Part shown: positions 40,748 through 49,170 of the stretch, in pieces | How positions within the stretch are numbered: position 1 is the first letter of the stretch | How the letters are laid out: the number at the start of each line of letters is the position of its first letter | Source: Magnetospirillum sp. 64-120 | GTDB taxonomy: Bacteria > Pseudomonadota > Alphaproteobacteria > Rhodospirillales > Magnetospirillaceae | Direction of reading: 5' to 3' | Assembly: GCA_001898825.1 (NCBI GenBank) | Contig: MKVK01000038.1 | Coordinates: 1 to 62,654 of the forward strand | DNA: 62,654 nucleotides | Translations under genes and position numbers: made by a program | The notes under the pieces: generated by a model | Databases searched by the model: none | What the model saw: the letters and a program-made list of their open reading frames with translations, nothing else | Told to the model about the DNA's origin: nothing

Positions 40748-41236
40748 GTGCCAGCTTCCCCCGAAGACCTGTTCGCCTGTTTCGACCACCTGGGGATCAG
40801 CGTCGAAACCCACCATCACGCCCCCGCCTTCACCGTCGAGCAAGGCAACGAAGTGTGGGGCGCCATTCCCGGCATCCACTGCAAGAACCTGTTCCTGAAG
40901 GACGCCAAGGGCAAACTGTGGCTGGTGGTCGCCCCCGCCCATACCCGTGTCGACCTGAAGACCCTGCCCGGCCGGATCGGTTCGGCCCGGCTGTCGTTTG
41001 GATCGGCCCAATTGCTGGGCGAGGTGCTGGGCGTCGAACCCGGATCGGTCACCCCCTTCGCCCTGATCAACGACCATCAGCGCCGGGTCACCCCGGTGTT
41101 GGACGCCTGGATGATGGCGCAGCCGGTTTTGAATTATCACCCCTTGCGTAACCATATGACCACCAGCATCGCCAATGACGGGCTGCGCCGTTTCCTGGCC
41201 CATACCGGCCACGTGGCGGAAGTGGTGGAATTGTAG
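40748..41236 (+). CDS. YbaK/ProX-type aminoacyl-tRNA editing protein
   Basis: The 162-residue protein belongs to the YbaK/ProX deacylase superfamily and would hydrolyse mischarged tRNA such as Ala-tRNA(Pro). Motifs are PAFTVEQGNEVWGAIPGIHCKNLFLKDAKGKLWLVV (with the conserved Lys) and the late VTPFALIND. The stand-alone ProX subgroup has this length. No good ATG exists; GTG at 40748 (PASPEDLFACFDHLGI) gives the family N-terminus but only a weak ribosome site. It is followed 13 bases later by aminopeptidase P. Confidence 0.82.
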   Translation: MPASPEDLFACFDHLGISVETHHHAPAFTVEQGNEVWGAIPGIHCKNLFLKDAKGKLWLVVAPAHTRVDLKTLPGRIGSARLSFGSAQLLGEVLGVEPGSVTPFALINDHQRRVTPVLDAWMMAQPVLNYHPLRNHMTTSIANDGLRRFLAHTGHVAEVVEL

Positions 41237-41249
41237 GAAGGCAAAAGGC

Positions 41250-43052
41250 ATGAGCGAGGAACGGGTGCAAGGCCCGGCCGGGGCGGATCGCATCGGCGCT
41301 TTGCGCGACGAGTTGACGAGACGGGATTTGGCCGGCTTCGTGGTGCCGCGCGCCGACGAACACCAGGGCGAATACGTGCCGGCTTCGGCCCAGCGTCTGG
41401 CCTGGCTGACCGGTTTCACCGGTTCGGCCGGCATGGCCACGGTGCTGCGGAGCCGCGCCGCCATCTTCGTCGACGGCCGCTACACCATCCAGGTGGCCCA
41501 GGAAGTGGATGGAACGTTGTTCGAGATCCGCCACATGGTGGACCAGCCCTTGACCCGCTGGCTGGACGAAACGCTGCGGACCGGCGACCGCCTGGGCTAT
41601 GACCCGTGGTTGCACACCGCCGACCAGACCCAGGCGCTGAAAGCGGCCTGCGAGCGGGCGGGGGCGGAATTGGTCGCCTGCGACACCAACCCGGTGGACG
41701 CGGTGTGGACCGACCGACCGGCCCCGCCTTGCCGGCCGGCTTTGCCGCATCCCTTGGTTTTCGCCGGCCGGACCTCGGCGGAAAAGCGTCTGGCGCTGTC
41801 CGACACGCTGAGGGCAGAACGTCTGGACGGGGCGGTGCTGACTGATCCGGCGTCGCTGGCCTGGCTGCTGAACGTGCGTGGCGACGATGTGGCCTATGTG
41901 CCGCTGCCGTTGTCTTTCGCCATCATCCACGGCGACGGTTCGGTCGACTGGTTCCTGGATCCGGCCAAGTCCAGTCCGGCCTTGGTCGAACATTTGGGGG
42001 GCGGTGTCACCCTGCGCCACCCCGACCACTTCCTGGCCGCCCTGGGACAGATGAAGGGGCGGGTGCGGGTGGACAAGACGACGGCGCCCATGGCGGTGGT
42101 CCAGGCCTTGACCGTGGCGGGTGTCGCCGTCGACCAGGGCGCCGATCCCTGCACCCAGGCCAAGGCGTGCAAGAACCCGGTGGAACTGGCCGGGGCGCGT
42201 GCCGCCCATCGCCGTGACGGCGCCGCCATGGTGCGTTTCCTGGCTTGGCTGGAACGCCAGGACGGCTTGGATGAATTGACGGCCGCCGACCAGTTGTACG
42301 CGTTGCGTGCCGAAGGCCAGCATTTCCGTGGGCTGTCCTTTCCCACCATCGCCGGGGCCGGCCCTAACGGCGCCATCGTCCATTACCGCTCCAGCGAACG
42401 GACCAATCGCAAATTGCTACCCGGCCAGCTGTTCCTGCTGGATTCGGGGGCGCAGTATCTGGACGGCACCACCGACGTCACCCGCACCCTGGCCATCCGC
42501 ACGCCGTCGGCGGAAATGCGCCGCCGCTTCACCCTGGTGCTGAAAGGCCATATCGCCATCGCCCGGGCCGTCTTTCCCGAAGGCACCACCGGCAGCCAGC
42601 TGGACGTCCTGGCACGGCGCGCCTTGTGGGAAAACGGTCTGGATTACGACCACGGCACCGGGCACGGCGTCGGCTCGTACCTGTCGGTGCATGAAGGGCC
42701 GCAGCGCATATCCAAGCTGGGAACCGGGGCGGTGCCGTTGCGGGCCGGAATGATCGTCTCCAACGAGCCGGGCTATTACAAGGCCGGCGCCTATGGCATC
42801 CGCATCGAGGCCCTGGTGGCGGTGGAGGAACGGCCGCTGCCCCAAGGCGGCGAACGGCCGCTTTTGGGCTTCGAGACCCTGACCCTGGTGCCCATCGACC
42901 GCAAGCTGGTCGAGACCGGATTGTTGGACGCGGCGGAACGGGCTTGGCTGGATGCCTATCACGCCCGTGTCTGGGACGACATCGCGCCACTGGTGGACGA
43001 GACGACCAAGGCGTGGCTGAGAACCGCCACCGCCCCCTTGGACAAGGACTGA
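41250..43052 (+). CDS. pepP: Xaa-Pro aminopeptidase (M24)
   Basis: The 600-residue protein has two creatinase-like N-terminal domains and a C-terminal M24 pita-bread domain. Dinuclear metal ligands are visible: Asp in LLDSGAQYLDGTTDVTRT (two), His in DHGTGHGVGSY, Glu in SNEPGYYKAGAYGIRIE and Glu in LGFETLTLVPID. It removes N-terminal residues before proline. The three-domain length matches cytosolic aminopeptidase P1. The start at 41250 follows AGGAAGGCAAAAGGC. It is followed by the ABM gene after three bases. Confidence 0.93.
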   Translation: MSEERVQGPAGADRIGALRDELTRRDLAGFVVPRADEHQGEYVPASAQRLAWLTGFTGSAGMATVLRSRAAIFVDGRYTIQVAQEVDGTLFEIRHMVDQPLTRWLDETLRTGDRLGYDPWLHTADQTQALKAACERAGAELVACDTNPVDAVWTDRPAPPCRPALPHPLVFAGRTSAEKRLALSDTLRAERLDGAVLTDPASLAWLLNVRGDDVAYVPLPLSFAIIHGDGSVDWFLDPAKSSPALVEHLGGGVTLRHPDHFLAALGQMKGRVRVDKTTAPMAVVQALTVAGVAVDQGADPCTQAKACKNPVELAGARAAHRRDGAAMVRFLAWLERQDGLDELTAADQLYALRAEGQHFRGLSFPTIAGAGPNGAIVHYRSSERTNRKLLPGQLFLLDSGAQYLDGTTDVTRTLAIRTPSAEMRRRFTLVLKGHIAIARAVFPEGTTGSQLDVLARRALWENGLDYDHGTGHGVGSYLSVHEGPQRISKLGTGAVPLRAGMIVSNEPGYYKAGAYGIRIEALVAVEERPLPQGGERPLLGFETLTLVPIDRKLVETGLLDAAERAWLDAYHARVWDDIAPLVDETTKAWLRTATAPLDKD

Positions 43053-43055
43053 CCC

Positions 43056-43364
43056 ATGACCTTCATCGCCATGAACCGTTTCCGCATTGCCAAGGGCCGC
43101 GAGGCCGAGTTCGAGGACATCTGGGCCAACCGCGAAAGCAACCTGCCCGGCATGCCCGGCTTCGTGTCGTTCAAGTTGCTGCGCGGTCCCAGCGGCGACG
43201 AGCACACCTTGTTCGCGTCCCACGTGGTGTGGGAAAGCCGCCAGCATTTCGAGGATTGGACCCGGTCGGAAGCCTTCCGCAAATCCCATGGCGGCACGGC
43301 GCGTTCGGCCGGGCTTTATCTTGGTCCGCCGCAGTTCGAAGGCTTCGATGTGGTGTTGGAATAG
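43056..43364 (+). CDS. ABM-domain protein (antibiotic biosynthesis monooxygenase-like)
   Basis: The 102-residue ferredoxin-like-fold protein has FIAMNRFRIAKGREAEFEDIWANRES and SHVVWESRQHFEDWTRSEAF. The N-R-F-x, W and H pattern resembles IsdG/HmuD-type haem-degrading monooxygenases, in which Asn, Trp and His line the haem pocket. Whether it degrades haem or oxidises another substrate is open. It starts three bases after the aminopeptidase stop and is presumably translated from the same mRNA. Confidence 0.8.
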   Translation: MTFIAMNRFRIAKGREAEFEDIWANRESNLPGMPGFVSFKLLRGPSGDEHTLFASHVVWESRQHFEDWTRSEAFRKSHGGTARSAGLYLGPPQFEGFDVVLE

Positions 43365-43375
43365 ACGGGCTGTAT

Positions 43376-43446
43376 CGTCATTGCCGGGCCTGACCCGGCA
43401 ATCCATGTTGCCGCCATGGACCCCCGGATCAAGTCCGGGGGTGACG
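43376..43446. repeat. Palindromic double-hairpin repeat
   Basis: The outer CGTCA and TGACG frame hairpins TTGCCGGG/CCCGGCAA and CCCCCGGA/TCCGGGGG, joined by a 19-base linker. It is the same family as 15906-15965 and 31-64. It sits between the convergent ABM and cupin genes and could end transcripts from both sides. Confidence 0.75.
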
Positions 43447-43459
43447 GTGTTTCTACCCC

Positions 43460-43888
43460 CTAGGGCGTCCAGCCCGGCGCCGCCATTTCGAAACCGGCGA
43501 AGTCGAAGGCCGGGGCGACCACGCAGGACACCAGGGTCCATTCCCCCAAGGGTTCCGCCGCTTGCCAGAAATGGGCGGGGACCACCGCTTGCGGGACTTG
43601 TCCGGCCAGCACGTCGCCGCCCAGGGTGATCTCGGTCACGGTGCTGCCGGGGGCTTGGGCGATGGACAGCTTCAGCGGCTCGCCGCCGTGCCACAGCCAG
43701 ATTTCCACCGCGTCCACCTTGTGCCAGTGGGACCGTTCGCCGGCTTGCAGCAGGTAATGGATGGCGGTGCAGGCGCCGCGTCCGCCATCTTGGGCCGCAT
43801 GGCGATAGGTTTCGGCGTAATGGCCGCCTTCCGGGTGGGGCCGCAGCCCCAACCGGTGGATGATGGCCTTGGCGCTGGTGGCGCTCAT
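43460..43888 (-). CDS. Cupin family protein (DUF985/cupin_5)
   Basis: The 142-residue protein opens with AIIHRLGLRPHPEGGHYAETYRH and has TAIHYLLQAGERSHWHKVDAVEIWLWHGGEPL and VPAHFWQAAEP. This is the DUF985 cupin pattern, whose His residues may bind a metal and whose members include epimerase-like sugar-binding cupins. Its function is not established. The start at 43888 lies two bases from the GST stop, so it is co-transcribed with the GST. Confidence 0.85.
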   Translation of the reverse strand: MSATSAKAIIHRLGLRPHPEGGHYAETYRHAAQDGGRGACTAIHYLLQAGERSHWHKVDAVEIWLWHGGEPLKLSIAQAPGSTVTEITLGGDVLAGQVPQAVVPAHFWQAAEPLGEWTLVSCVVAPAFDFAGFEMAAPGWTP

Positions 43889-43890
43889 GC

Positions 43891-44496
43891 TTAGTCCTGC
43901 GGTTCGGTGTCGCGCACCGAGCGGCGGTTGTGGATGGTGGTGAACCAGTGGGCCAGATGCGGGCGGCCGGTGCGCCAGTCGGCGACCGCCTTGCGGAAGT
44001 CCAGGTAACCGAGTGCGCAGGCGACGCTGATCGGACCGATCAGGAACACGCCGCCCCAGTGGCCGACTTCCTTTTCCAACTCGTCGAGGGCGCGGGTGAT
44101 GGCGGCTTGCTGACGATCCAGCCAGCCGTCCCAGCGCTTGTCCTCGGGGCGCATGGTCTGCTCGACGCGGATGGCGACGGCGGCGTCCAGGATGCCGTCG
44201 GCCAGGGCCTGCAAGGTCAGCTGACGCCAACGTTCCACCGGATGGTCGGGAAACAGCTTGTGGCCGGAATGCAAGGAATCCAGGTATTCGCAGATCACCG
44301 GGGAATCATAAAGGACAGTGCCGTTGTCCAGGGTCAAGGCGGGGATCTTCGACAGCGGGTTCTCGGGGACGAAATCGGCTTCCGACGCCCAGGCGTTGGT
44401 CTTGATCATTTCCAGCTGGTCGTCCACGCCGCATTCGATGGCGGTCATCCAGGCCTTGCGGGCATAGGGCGAGGTATGGGAATAGCGCAGTTTCAT
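43891..44496 (-). CDS. Glutathione S-transferase family protein
   Basis: The 201-residue protein has a thioredoxin-like N-domain (LRYSHTSPYARKAWMTAIE, with the catalytic Ser/Tyr region SPYARK, then NPLSKIPALTLDNGTVLYDSPVICEYLD). The helical C-domain contains FLIGPISVACALGYLDFR. The cis-Pro in KIPAL and the ESxxI-like DSPVI bind glutathione. It is encoded near glyoxalase II, which also uses glutathione thioesters. The substrate is unknown. Confidence 0.88.
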   Translation of the reverse strand: MKLRYSHTSPYARKAWMTAIECGVDDQLEMIKTNAWASEADFVPENPLSKIPALTLDNGTVLYDSPVICEYLDSLHSGHKLFPDHPVERWRQLTLQALADGILDAAVAIRVEQTMRPEDKRWDGWLDRQQAAITRALDELEKEVGHWGGVFLIGPISVACALGYLDFRKAVADWRTGRPHLAHWFTTIHNRRSVRDTEPQD

Positions 44497-44569
44497 GGCA
44501 AGACGTTCTCCTGGGATTGCGGGAAAGGCCGGGTTGACCCGGCTTGTTCAATTCCCTCTGCCGGACTGA

Positions 44570-45343
44570 TTAAAACACATCCTTGCGGCGACGCAATTCA
44601 GCGAACACCAACGAGGGTTCGGTGCCGGGGTCAAGCCCGACGGCACGGGCCACCGAGGCCACGTCGGCGCGCAGGAACGGATTGGCGGCGCGTTCCTGGG
44701 TCAAGGTGCTGGGTACGGTGGGGCGGCCTTGCGCACGCAGGGCGGCGACCGCCTCGACACGGGCCTGCATGGCCGGATTGTCGCGTTCCACCAGCCGGGC
44801 GAAGCGGCTGTTGGCGGCGGTGTATTCGTGGGCGCAATAGACCAGGGTCTCGCCGGGCAGGTCGCGCAGCCTGGACAAGCTGGCCCACATCTGGGGGGCG
44901 GTGCCTTCGAACATGCGGCCGCAGCCCAGGGAAAACAGCGTGTCGCCGCAGAACAGCGCATGGCTGTCGGGGAACCAAAAGGCGATGTGGCCGCTGGTGT
45001 GGCCTGGCGTCTCGAACACCATGGCGGCGGCGTGGCCCAGCAGGAAGGTGTCGCCGTCACCCACTTCCACGTCGATGCCGGGGATGCGCTGCGAATCCTT
45101 GCGGGCGCCCACCACCTGGGCGTTGGTCGCCGCCTTCAGCTCCAGGTTGCCGCCGGTATGGTCGCCGTGATGGTGGGTGTTGAGGATGTGGGTCAGCCGC
45201 CAGCCCTTTTCGGCCAAGGCGTCCACAACCGGTTCGGCCACCGCCGGATCGACCACCGCGGTGGCGCCACTTTCCTCTTCATGGACCAGATAGACGTAAT
45301 TATCGGACAGAACCGGGATCTGATGGACGACGACATGGGCCAT
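44570..45343 (-). CDS. gloB: Hydroxyacylglutathione hydrolase (glyoxalase II)
   Basis: The 257-residue metallo-beta-lactamase-fold enzyme splits S-D-lactoylglutathione to D-lactate and glutathione. It has THHHGDHTGG for metal binding, ETPGHTSGHIAFW, FCGDTLFSLGCGRMFEG and CAHEYTAANSRFA. The C-terminal helical part holds KDVF at the end, as in the family. The start at 45343 follows AAGGGAGG. It lies 11 bases downstream of the methyltransferase gene on the same strand. Confidence 0.94.
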   Translation of the reverse strand: MAHVVVHQIPVLSDNYVYLVHEEESGATAVVDPAVAEPVVDALAEKGWRLTHILNTHHHGDHTGGNLELKAATNAQVVGARKDSQRIPGIDVEVGDGDTFLLGHAAAMVFETPGHTSGHIAFWFPDSHALFCGDTLFSLGCGRMFEGTAPQMWASLSRLRDLPGETLVYCAHEYTAANSRFARLVERDNPAMQARVEAVAALRAQGRPTVPSTLTQERAANPFLRADVASVARAVGLDPGTEPSLVFAELRRRKDVF

Positions 45344-45354
45344 GCTGGCCTCCC

Positions 45355-46002
45355 TTATCCGACGATCTTGTAGATCACCACGTCGCGGCTGGTGCGGTCT
45401 TCCAGTTCCAGGCTGGTGGCGACGCTCATTTTGGTCACTTCCAACAGGCCGTGCTTGGGCAGATAGGCGCGGCCGGGATCCGCCATCAAGACCAGGGCAC
45501 CGTCGGCGGCCAATTTTTTCAGCCACGGATAGATGTATTCGGTCATCGGCCGTTCGTAGCAGACGTCGCCGGCCACCACCACGTCCCACCGGCAGGGTTG
45601 GCCGACGATGTCTTGGCACAGAATCTCCACGTCCACATCGTTCAGTTCGGCGTTCAAGCCGATGGCGGTGGCGGCCATGGCATCGATTTCCACCGCTTGC
45701 ACATGGGCGGCGCCGTTTTTGGCGGCGGCGATGGCCGAGGCGCCGCAGCCGGCGGCGAAGTCCAGCACGCGCTTGCCCCGCACCATGCCCGGGTTGTCCA
45801 GCACATAGCGGGTCAGCGCCTGACCGCCGGCCCAGCAAAACGCCCAATAGGGCGGCGGCAGGTTGACGCGCAGCAACGCCGCCTCGGTGGCTTCCCACAG
45901 CGGCGTCACCTCGGTGGCGGTCCACATGGAAATTTCCGGGCAGGCCGGGGGCTGGGCGATTTCGGTATTGGCTTTGATGAAGCCGGCGGGATCGTCGATC
46001 AT
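45355..46002 (-). CDS. Class I SAM methyltransferase, ETF-beta lysine methyltransferase-like
   Basis: The 215-residue enzyme has LPPPYWAFCWAGGQALTRYVLDNP, then motif I (RGKRVLDFAAGCGASAIAAAKNGA), the acidic loop EIDAMAATAIGLNAELND and motif IV DVVVAGDVCYERPM. This arrangement is that of the METTL20/ETFB-KMT group, which trimethylates a lysine pair of electron-transfer-flavoprotein beta. Ribosomal protein L11 or other lysine targets are alternatives. It overlaps the ubiA stop by four bases (ATGA). Confidence 0.8.
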   Translation of the reverse strand: MIDDPAGFIKANTEIAQPPACPEISMWTATEVTPLWEATEAALLRVNLPPPYWAFCWAGGQALTRYVLDNPGMVRGKRVLDFAAGCGASAIAAAKNGAAHVQAVEIDAMAATAIGLNAELNDVDVEILCQDIVGQPCRWDVVVAGDVCYERPMTEYIYPWLKKLAADGALVLMADPGRAYLPKHGLLEVTKMSVATSLELEDRTSRDVVIYKIVG

Positions 46003-46916
46003 TGCAGCACCTTGCCGGCGACGATGGCGGCCAGCAGACCCCATCCGAACAGGCGGTTGGATTTGAACTTGGCCAGGCAGTCGGCGGAATCGTCCTGGTC
46101 CAGCGTCGCCACCTGCCAGACCAGCTGGGCGGCGGCCACCAGCAGCAACGGATAAAACAGCCAGGACAGGCCGGCGGCCCAGCCGGATGCGGCGATCAGC
46201 GCCACCGCGCCGGCATAAAAGGCGATCAAGGCCGGCCGCGTCTTGTCGCCCAGTCGCAGCGCGGTGGACTTGACGCCGATCAGCTGGTCGTCGTCCTTGT
46301 CCTGGTGGGCGTAGATGGTGTCGTAGCCCAAGGTCCACAGGATGCCGGCGGCGTACAGCAGAACCGGGGCCAGGGCCATGTGGTCGGTTACCGCCACCCA
46401 GCCCAGCAGCGCCCCCCAATTGAAGGTCAGGCCCAGCCAGGCCTGCGGCCACCAGGTGATGCGCTTCATCAGCGGATAGGGGAAAACCAGGGCCAGGGAC
46501 GCCACCCCCCACCAGATGGCGGCGGTGTTCAATTGCACCAGAACCATCAGTCCGACCAGCAATTGAACGGCCAGGAACAGTCCGGCCCGGGTCAGGCTGA
46601 CGGCACCCGACGGAATGGGGCGGCCCTTGGTGCGTTCGACCATGGCGTCGAATTTGTGGTCGGCCATGTCGTTGACGGTGCAGCCGGCGCCGCGCATGAC
46701 CAGGGCGCCGACGGCGAACAGCGCCATCAAGCCGAAATCGGGCCAGCTTGGCGCGGCCAGCGCCGCGCTCCACCAACAGGGGAACAACAGCAGCCAGGTG
46801 CCGATAGGGCGGTCCAGCCGCATCAGCCGTAAATAGGGGCGGGCCGGTGACGGCACCAGACGGTCGATCCAGTTGCCGACGGGAATGTCGCCGTCAAGGG
46901 TGGGGCTTTGGCTCAT
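45999..46916 (-). CDS. ubiA: 4-hydroxybenzoate polyprenyltransferase
   Basis: The 305-residue membrane enzyme attaches the polyprenyl chain to 4-hydroxybenzoate in ubiquinone synthesis. The two Asp-rich Mg-diphosphate sites are NDMADHKFDAMVERTKGRP and YAHQDKDDDQLIGVKSTALRLG. Seven to nine hydrophobic helices follow a soluble N-terminus with RPYLRLMRLDRPIGTWLLLFPCWW. It is the first gene of a ubiA-methyltransferase-gloB unit. A hairpin at 46933-46956 lies just upstream. Confidence 0.94.
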   Translation of the reverse strand: MSQSPTLDGDIPVGNWIDRLVPSPARPYLRLMRLDRPIGTWLLLFPCWWSAALAAPSWPDFGLMALFAVGALVMRGAGCTVNDMADHKFDAMVERTKGRPIPSGAVSLTRAGLFLAVQLLVGLMVLVQLNTAAIWWGVASLALVFPYPLMKRITWWPQAWLGLTFNWGALLGWVAVTDHMALAPVLLYAAGILWTLGYDTIYAHQDKDDDQLIGVKSTALRLGDKTRPALIAFYAGAVALIAASGWAAGLSWLFYPLLLVAAAQLVWQVATLDQDDSADCLAKFKSNRLFGWGLLAAIVAGKVLQ

Positions 46917-46932
46917 GGGCCGCAGCCTAGAC

Positions 46933-46956
46933 CAGTTTCCACTGAAGCGGAAACTG
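46933..46956. repeat. Inverted repeat upstream of ubiA
   Basis: CAGTTTCC and GGAAACTG are perfect inverted arms around ACTGAAGC, 17 bases before the ubiA start and 67 bases after the EAL gene on the same strand. No T-run follows on either strand. An operator or a leader hairpin is possible. Confidence 0.4.
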
Positions 46957-47022
46957 TCTTGTTGCTGAAGGCTGGCCCGTGCCGGGCTGCTCAGGCGCCG
47001 CTCGGGCTGAAGGCCGGCCCTG

Positions 47023-48759
47023 TCAGCCGTTGCTTATGGTGGGAAAGCGGATGGGCTTGGGCTGCGGCGCCTTGTTGCGATAGCAGAGGATGCCGTTGCT
47101 CCAGTAAAGCCCGTTGACCCCCCAGCCGCGCAGGGGTTCCTTTTCCACCGCCGCCGGCTGCATGGGCTTGCCGTACAGGTAGCCCTGGCCCAGCCGGACC
47201 TTCAACAGCTTCAGCAGGTTGGCGGTTTCCGGGGTTTCGACGAATTCGGCGATGGTCCCCACCTTCAGGTCGGAACACAATTGGGCGATGGCCCGCAAAT
47301 AGGGGGTGGGCTGGTCCGAGCCGGCGACCTCGCGGATATAGGCGCCGTCGATCTTGACGTGGTCCACTTCCAAGGCGCGCAGATAGTGGAAGGCGGCGGA
47401 ACCGGCGCCGAAATCGTCCAGGCAGACGGCGAAGCCCGACTTGCGCAAGGATTGCAGGATGGCGTTGACCGAAGGCAGGTCGTCCACTTCCGCCGATTCG
47501 GTCAGTTCGAACAACATGCGGCCGCGCAGGTCGGGGCAGCCGGCGACCATGGACAGCAGCTTGCGGGCGGTCGGCGCGTGCGACAAGGATCGCCCCGACA
47601 GATTGACGGCGAAGCGCAGGGCCGGGTTGTTGCCCACCGGCGAACGCATGAAGTTGATGGCCCGGTTCAAGATGGCCATGTCCAGGTTGCCGACGATGCC
47701 GACGTTTTCGGCGAAGGTGACGGTCTCGAACGGTGAATTGGTGCCGGGGAAACGCACCAGGCATTCGAAATGGTGCACGGCGTCGTTCCACAGGTCGACG
47801 ATGGGCTGGAACACCAGCTCGAAACGGCCTTGGTCGATGACCTCCTTGATGTCGCGAATTTGGCCCACCGTGTCGGACAGGCGCGAACTGACTTCCTTGG
47901 CCAGGTTGTTGATGTGGACGTCCTCGCCTTGCGAGAAGCGGTTCAGCGAATAAAGCAAGGCGTTGGTGGCCTCTTCCGGCGAAATGCCGCCGGCGTCCAG
48001 GGCGATGGTCGTCGATTTGACCGGGCCGGGTTGGACGTCGGGCAGGAAGGCCTTGACCAGTTCGTTCAGCGCCCCTTCGATGGCGGTGGTGGTGACGTTG
48101 GGGGAATGGATGACGCCATAGCGGTTTTCCCCCAATTCACCGGCGGCGTCGCCGCCCATGGACACCGCTTTCAGGCGGTCGCCCAGTTCGGCCATGAACT
48201 CGTCGGCCTTGACCGGGCCGGCGGCGGCGCGCACCTGTTCCACCGCCGGCAGTTCCAGCATGGTCAGTTGATAGGATTGGTCCTCCTCGCCGCCCATGGA
48301 TCCTTCATCCATCATGCGGCGCGCCAGGGTGGAAAAATCCTCGCGGTTCAGCAGTTGGCCGATGGGGGTGCGGTTTTCCGCCGGCACGTCCAGGGCCGAG
48401 GCGTGGGTCAGGGCCAGCAGGCGGTGGCCGGGCTTGTCGGGGTGGCGATAGCCCGCCAGGGCCACCGGCTTGGACGGGCCGCCATGCACCCCGGGGGTGT
48501 GCAGCAGCAGCAGGCGCACCCGCTCGCCTTCATCCATGCGGGACAGCGCCCGGTCGACCCGCTCCGCGTCCTGGGGAATGAACACCGAGGCCACCTTCAG
48601 CCCGGTCAGCACGCGGGCCGGCTTGCTGGTCAGCGCCATGGCGGCGCCGACGGCGAAGACGATGGCGCCGTCGCCATCCACTTCGACCAGCAGGTCGGCG
48701 GCGGCGAAAGCGAAGGCCACGTATACTTCGCGTGATGTGGCGATATCTCCGGCCGCCAT
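47023..48759 (-). CDS. EAL-domain protein with variant ECL motif
   Basis: The 578-residue soluble protein has a PAS-like or unknown N-region (1-270) and an EAL domain from about 300. The signature reads FECLVRF instead of EALxR. Other catalytic elements are kept: FAVNLSGRSL (Asn), FELTESAEV (Glu), CLDDFGAGSA (two Asp), VKIDGAY (Lys), IAEFVET (Glu) and GQGYLYGKP (Gln). It may therefore still hydrolyse c-di-GMP. The N-region contains acidic stretches and no membrane segment. It is divergent from the rpmI operon. Confidence 0.85.
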   Translation of the reverse strand: MAAGDIATSREVYVAFAFAAADLLVEVDGDGAIVFAVGAAMALTSKPARVLTGLKVASVFIPQDAERVDRALSRMDEGERVRLLLLHTPGVHGGPSKPVALAGYRHPDKPGHRLLALTHASALDVPAENRTPIGQLLNREDFSTLARRMMDEGSMGGEEDQSYQLTMLELPAVEQVRAAAGPVKADEFMAELGDRLKAVSMGGDAAGELGENRYGVIHSPNVTTTAIEGALNELVKAFLPDVQPGPVKSTTIALDAGGISPEEATNALLYSLNRFSQGEDVHINNLAKEVSSRLSDTVGQIRDIKEVIDQGRFELVFQPIVDLWNDAVHHFECLVRFPGTNSPFETVTFAENVGIVGNLDMAILNRAINFMRSPVGNNPALRFAVNLSGRSLSHAPTARKLLSMVAGCPDLRGRMLFELTESAEVDDLPSVNAILQSLRKSGFAVCLDDFGAGSAAFHYLRALEVDHVKIDGAYIREVAGSDQPTPYLRAIAQLCSDLKVGTIAEFVETPETANLLKLLKVRLGQGYLYGKPMQPAAVEKEPLRGWGVNGLYWSNGILCYRNKAPQPKPIRFPTISNG

Positions 48760-48847
48760 GGTCCCCCGCCCGGGTTGTGCTTAGTATGTGCGGAAAATAT
48801 GACATGGGTGACGCCGCCGCCGCCAGTGTCGAGATGTGCCGCTGGGC

Positions 48848-48876
48848 TTGCTTTTCGTTTGCGCCGCGTTTATAAG
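48848..48876 (+). promoter_or_regulatory. Candidate promoter of the rpmI operon
   Basis: TTGCTT (48848-48853) and TATAAG (48871-48876) are separated by 17 bases, about 90 bases before the rpmI start. This is the best promoter-like pair in the window and fits alphaproteobacterial housekeeping sigma factors. Confidence 0.5.
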
Positions 48877-48963
48877 CTTCCTCCTTCAAGCGCGCGCGGG
48901 CCTGATTAGGGCATGCCCCGCCGCTTGTACACGCACGTAACCCTTTTCGCGAAGGAAGCGAAA

Positions 48964-49170
48964 ATGCCCAAGATGAAGACCAAGAGCGCCGCCAAGAAGC
49001 GGTTCAAGCTCACCGGCACCGGCAAGGTCAAGGCCGGCGCCGCCAACAAGCGCCACTGCTTGTCCGCCAAGCCGAACGACATGAAGCGCCAGTCTCGTGG
49101 CACCTTCGTTCTGTTCAAGACCGATGGTGAAAACGTCAAGAAGTTCTACCTGCCGAACGGAGCTAAGTAA
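48964..49170 (+). CDS. rpmI: 50S ribosomal protein L35
   Basis: The 68-residue basic protein ([24 protein letters not shown], then [23 protein letters not shown]) is a standard L35. The start at 48964 follows GAAGGAAGCG. Its stop shares one base with the rplT start. In many bacteria infC precedes rpmI, but here the upstream gene is a divergent EAL protein, so infC is elsewhere. Confidence 0.97.
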   Translation: MPKMKTKSAAKKRFKLTGTGKVKAGAANKRHCLSAKPNDMKRQSRGTFVLFKTDGENVKKFYLPNGAK

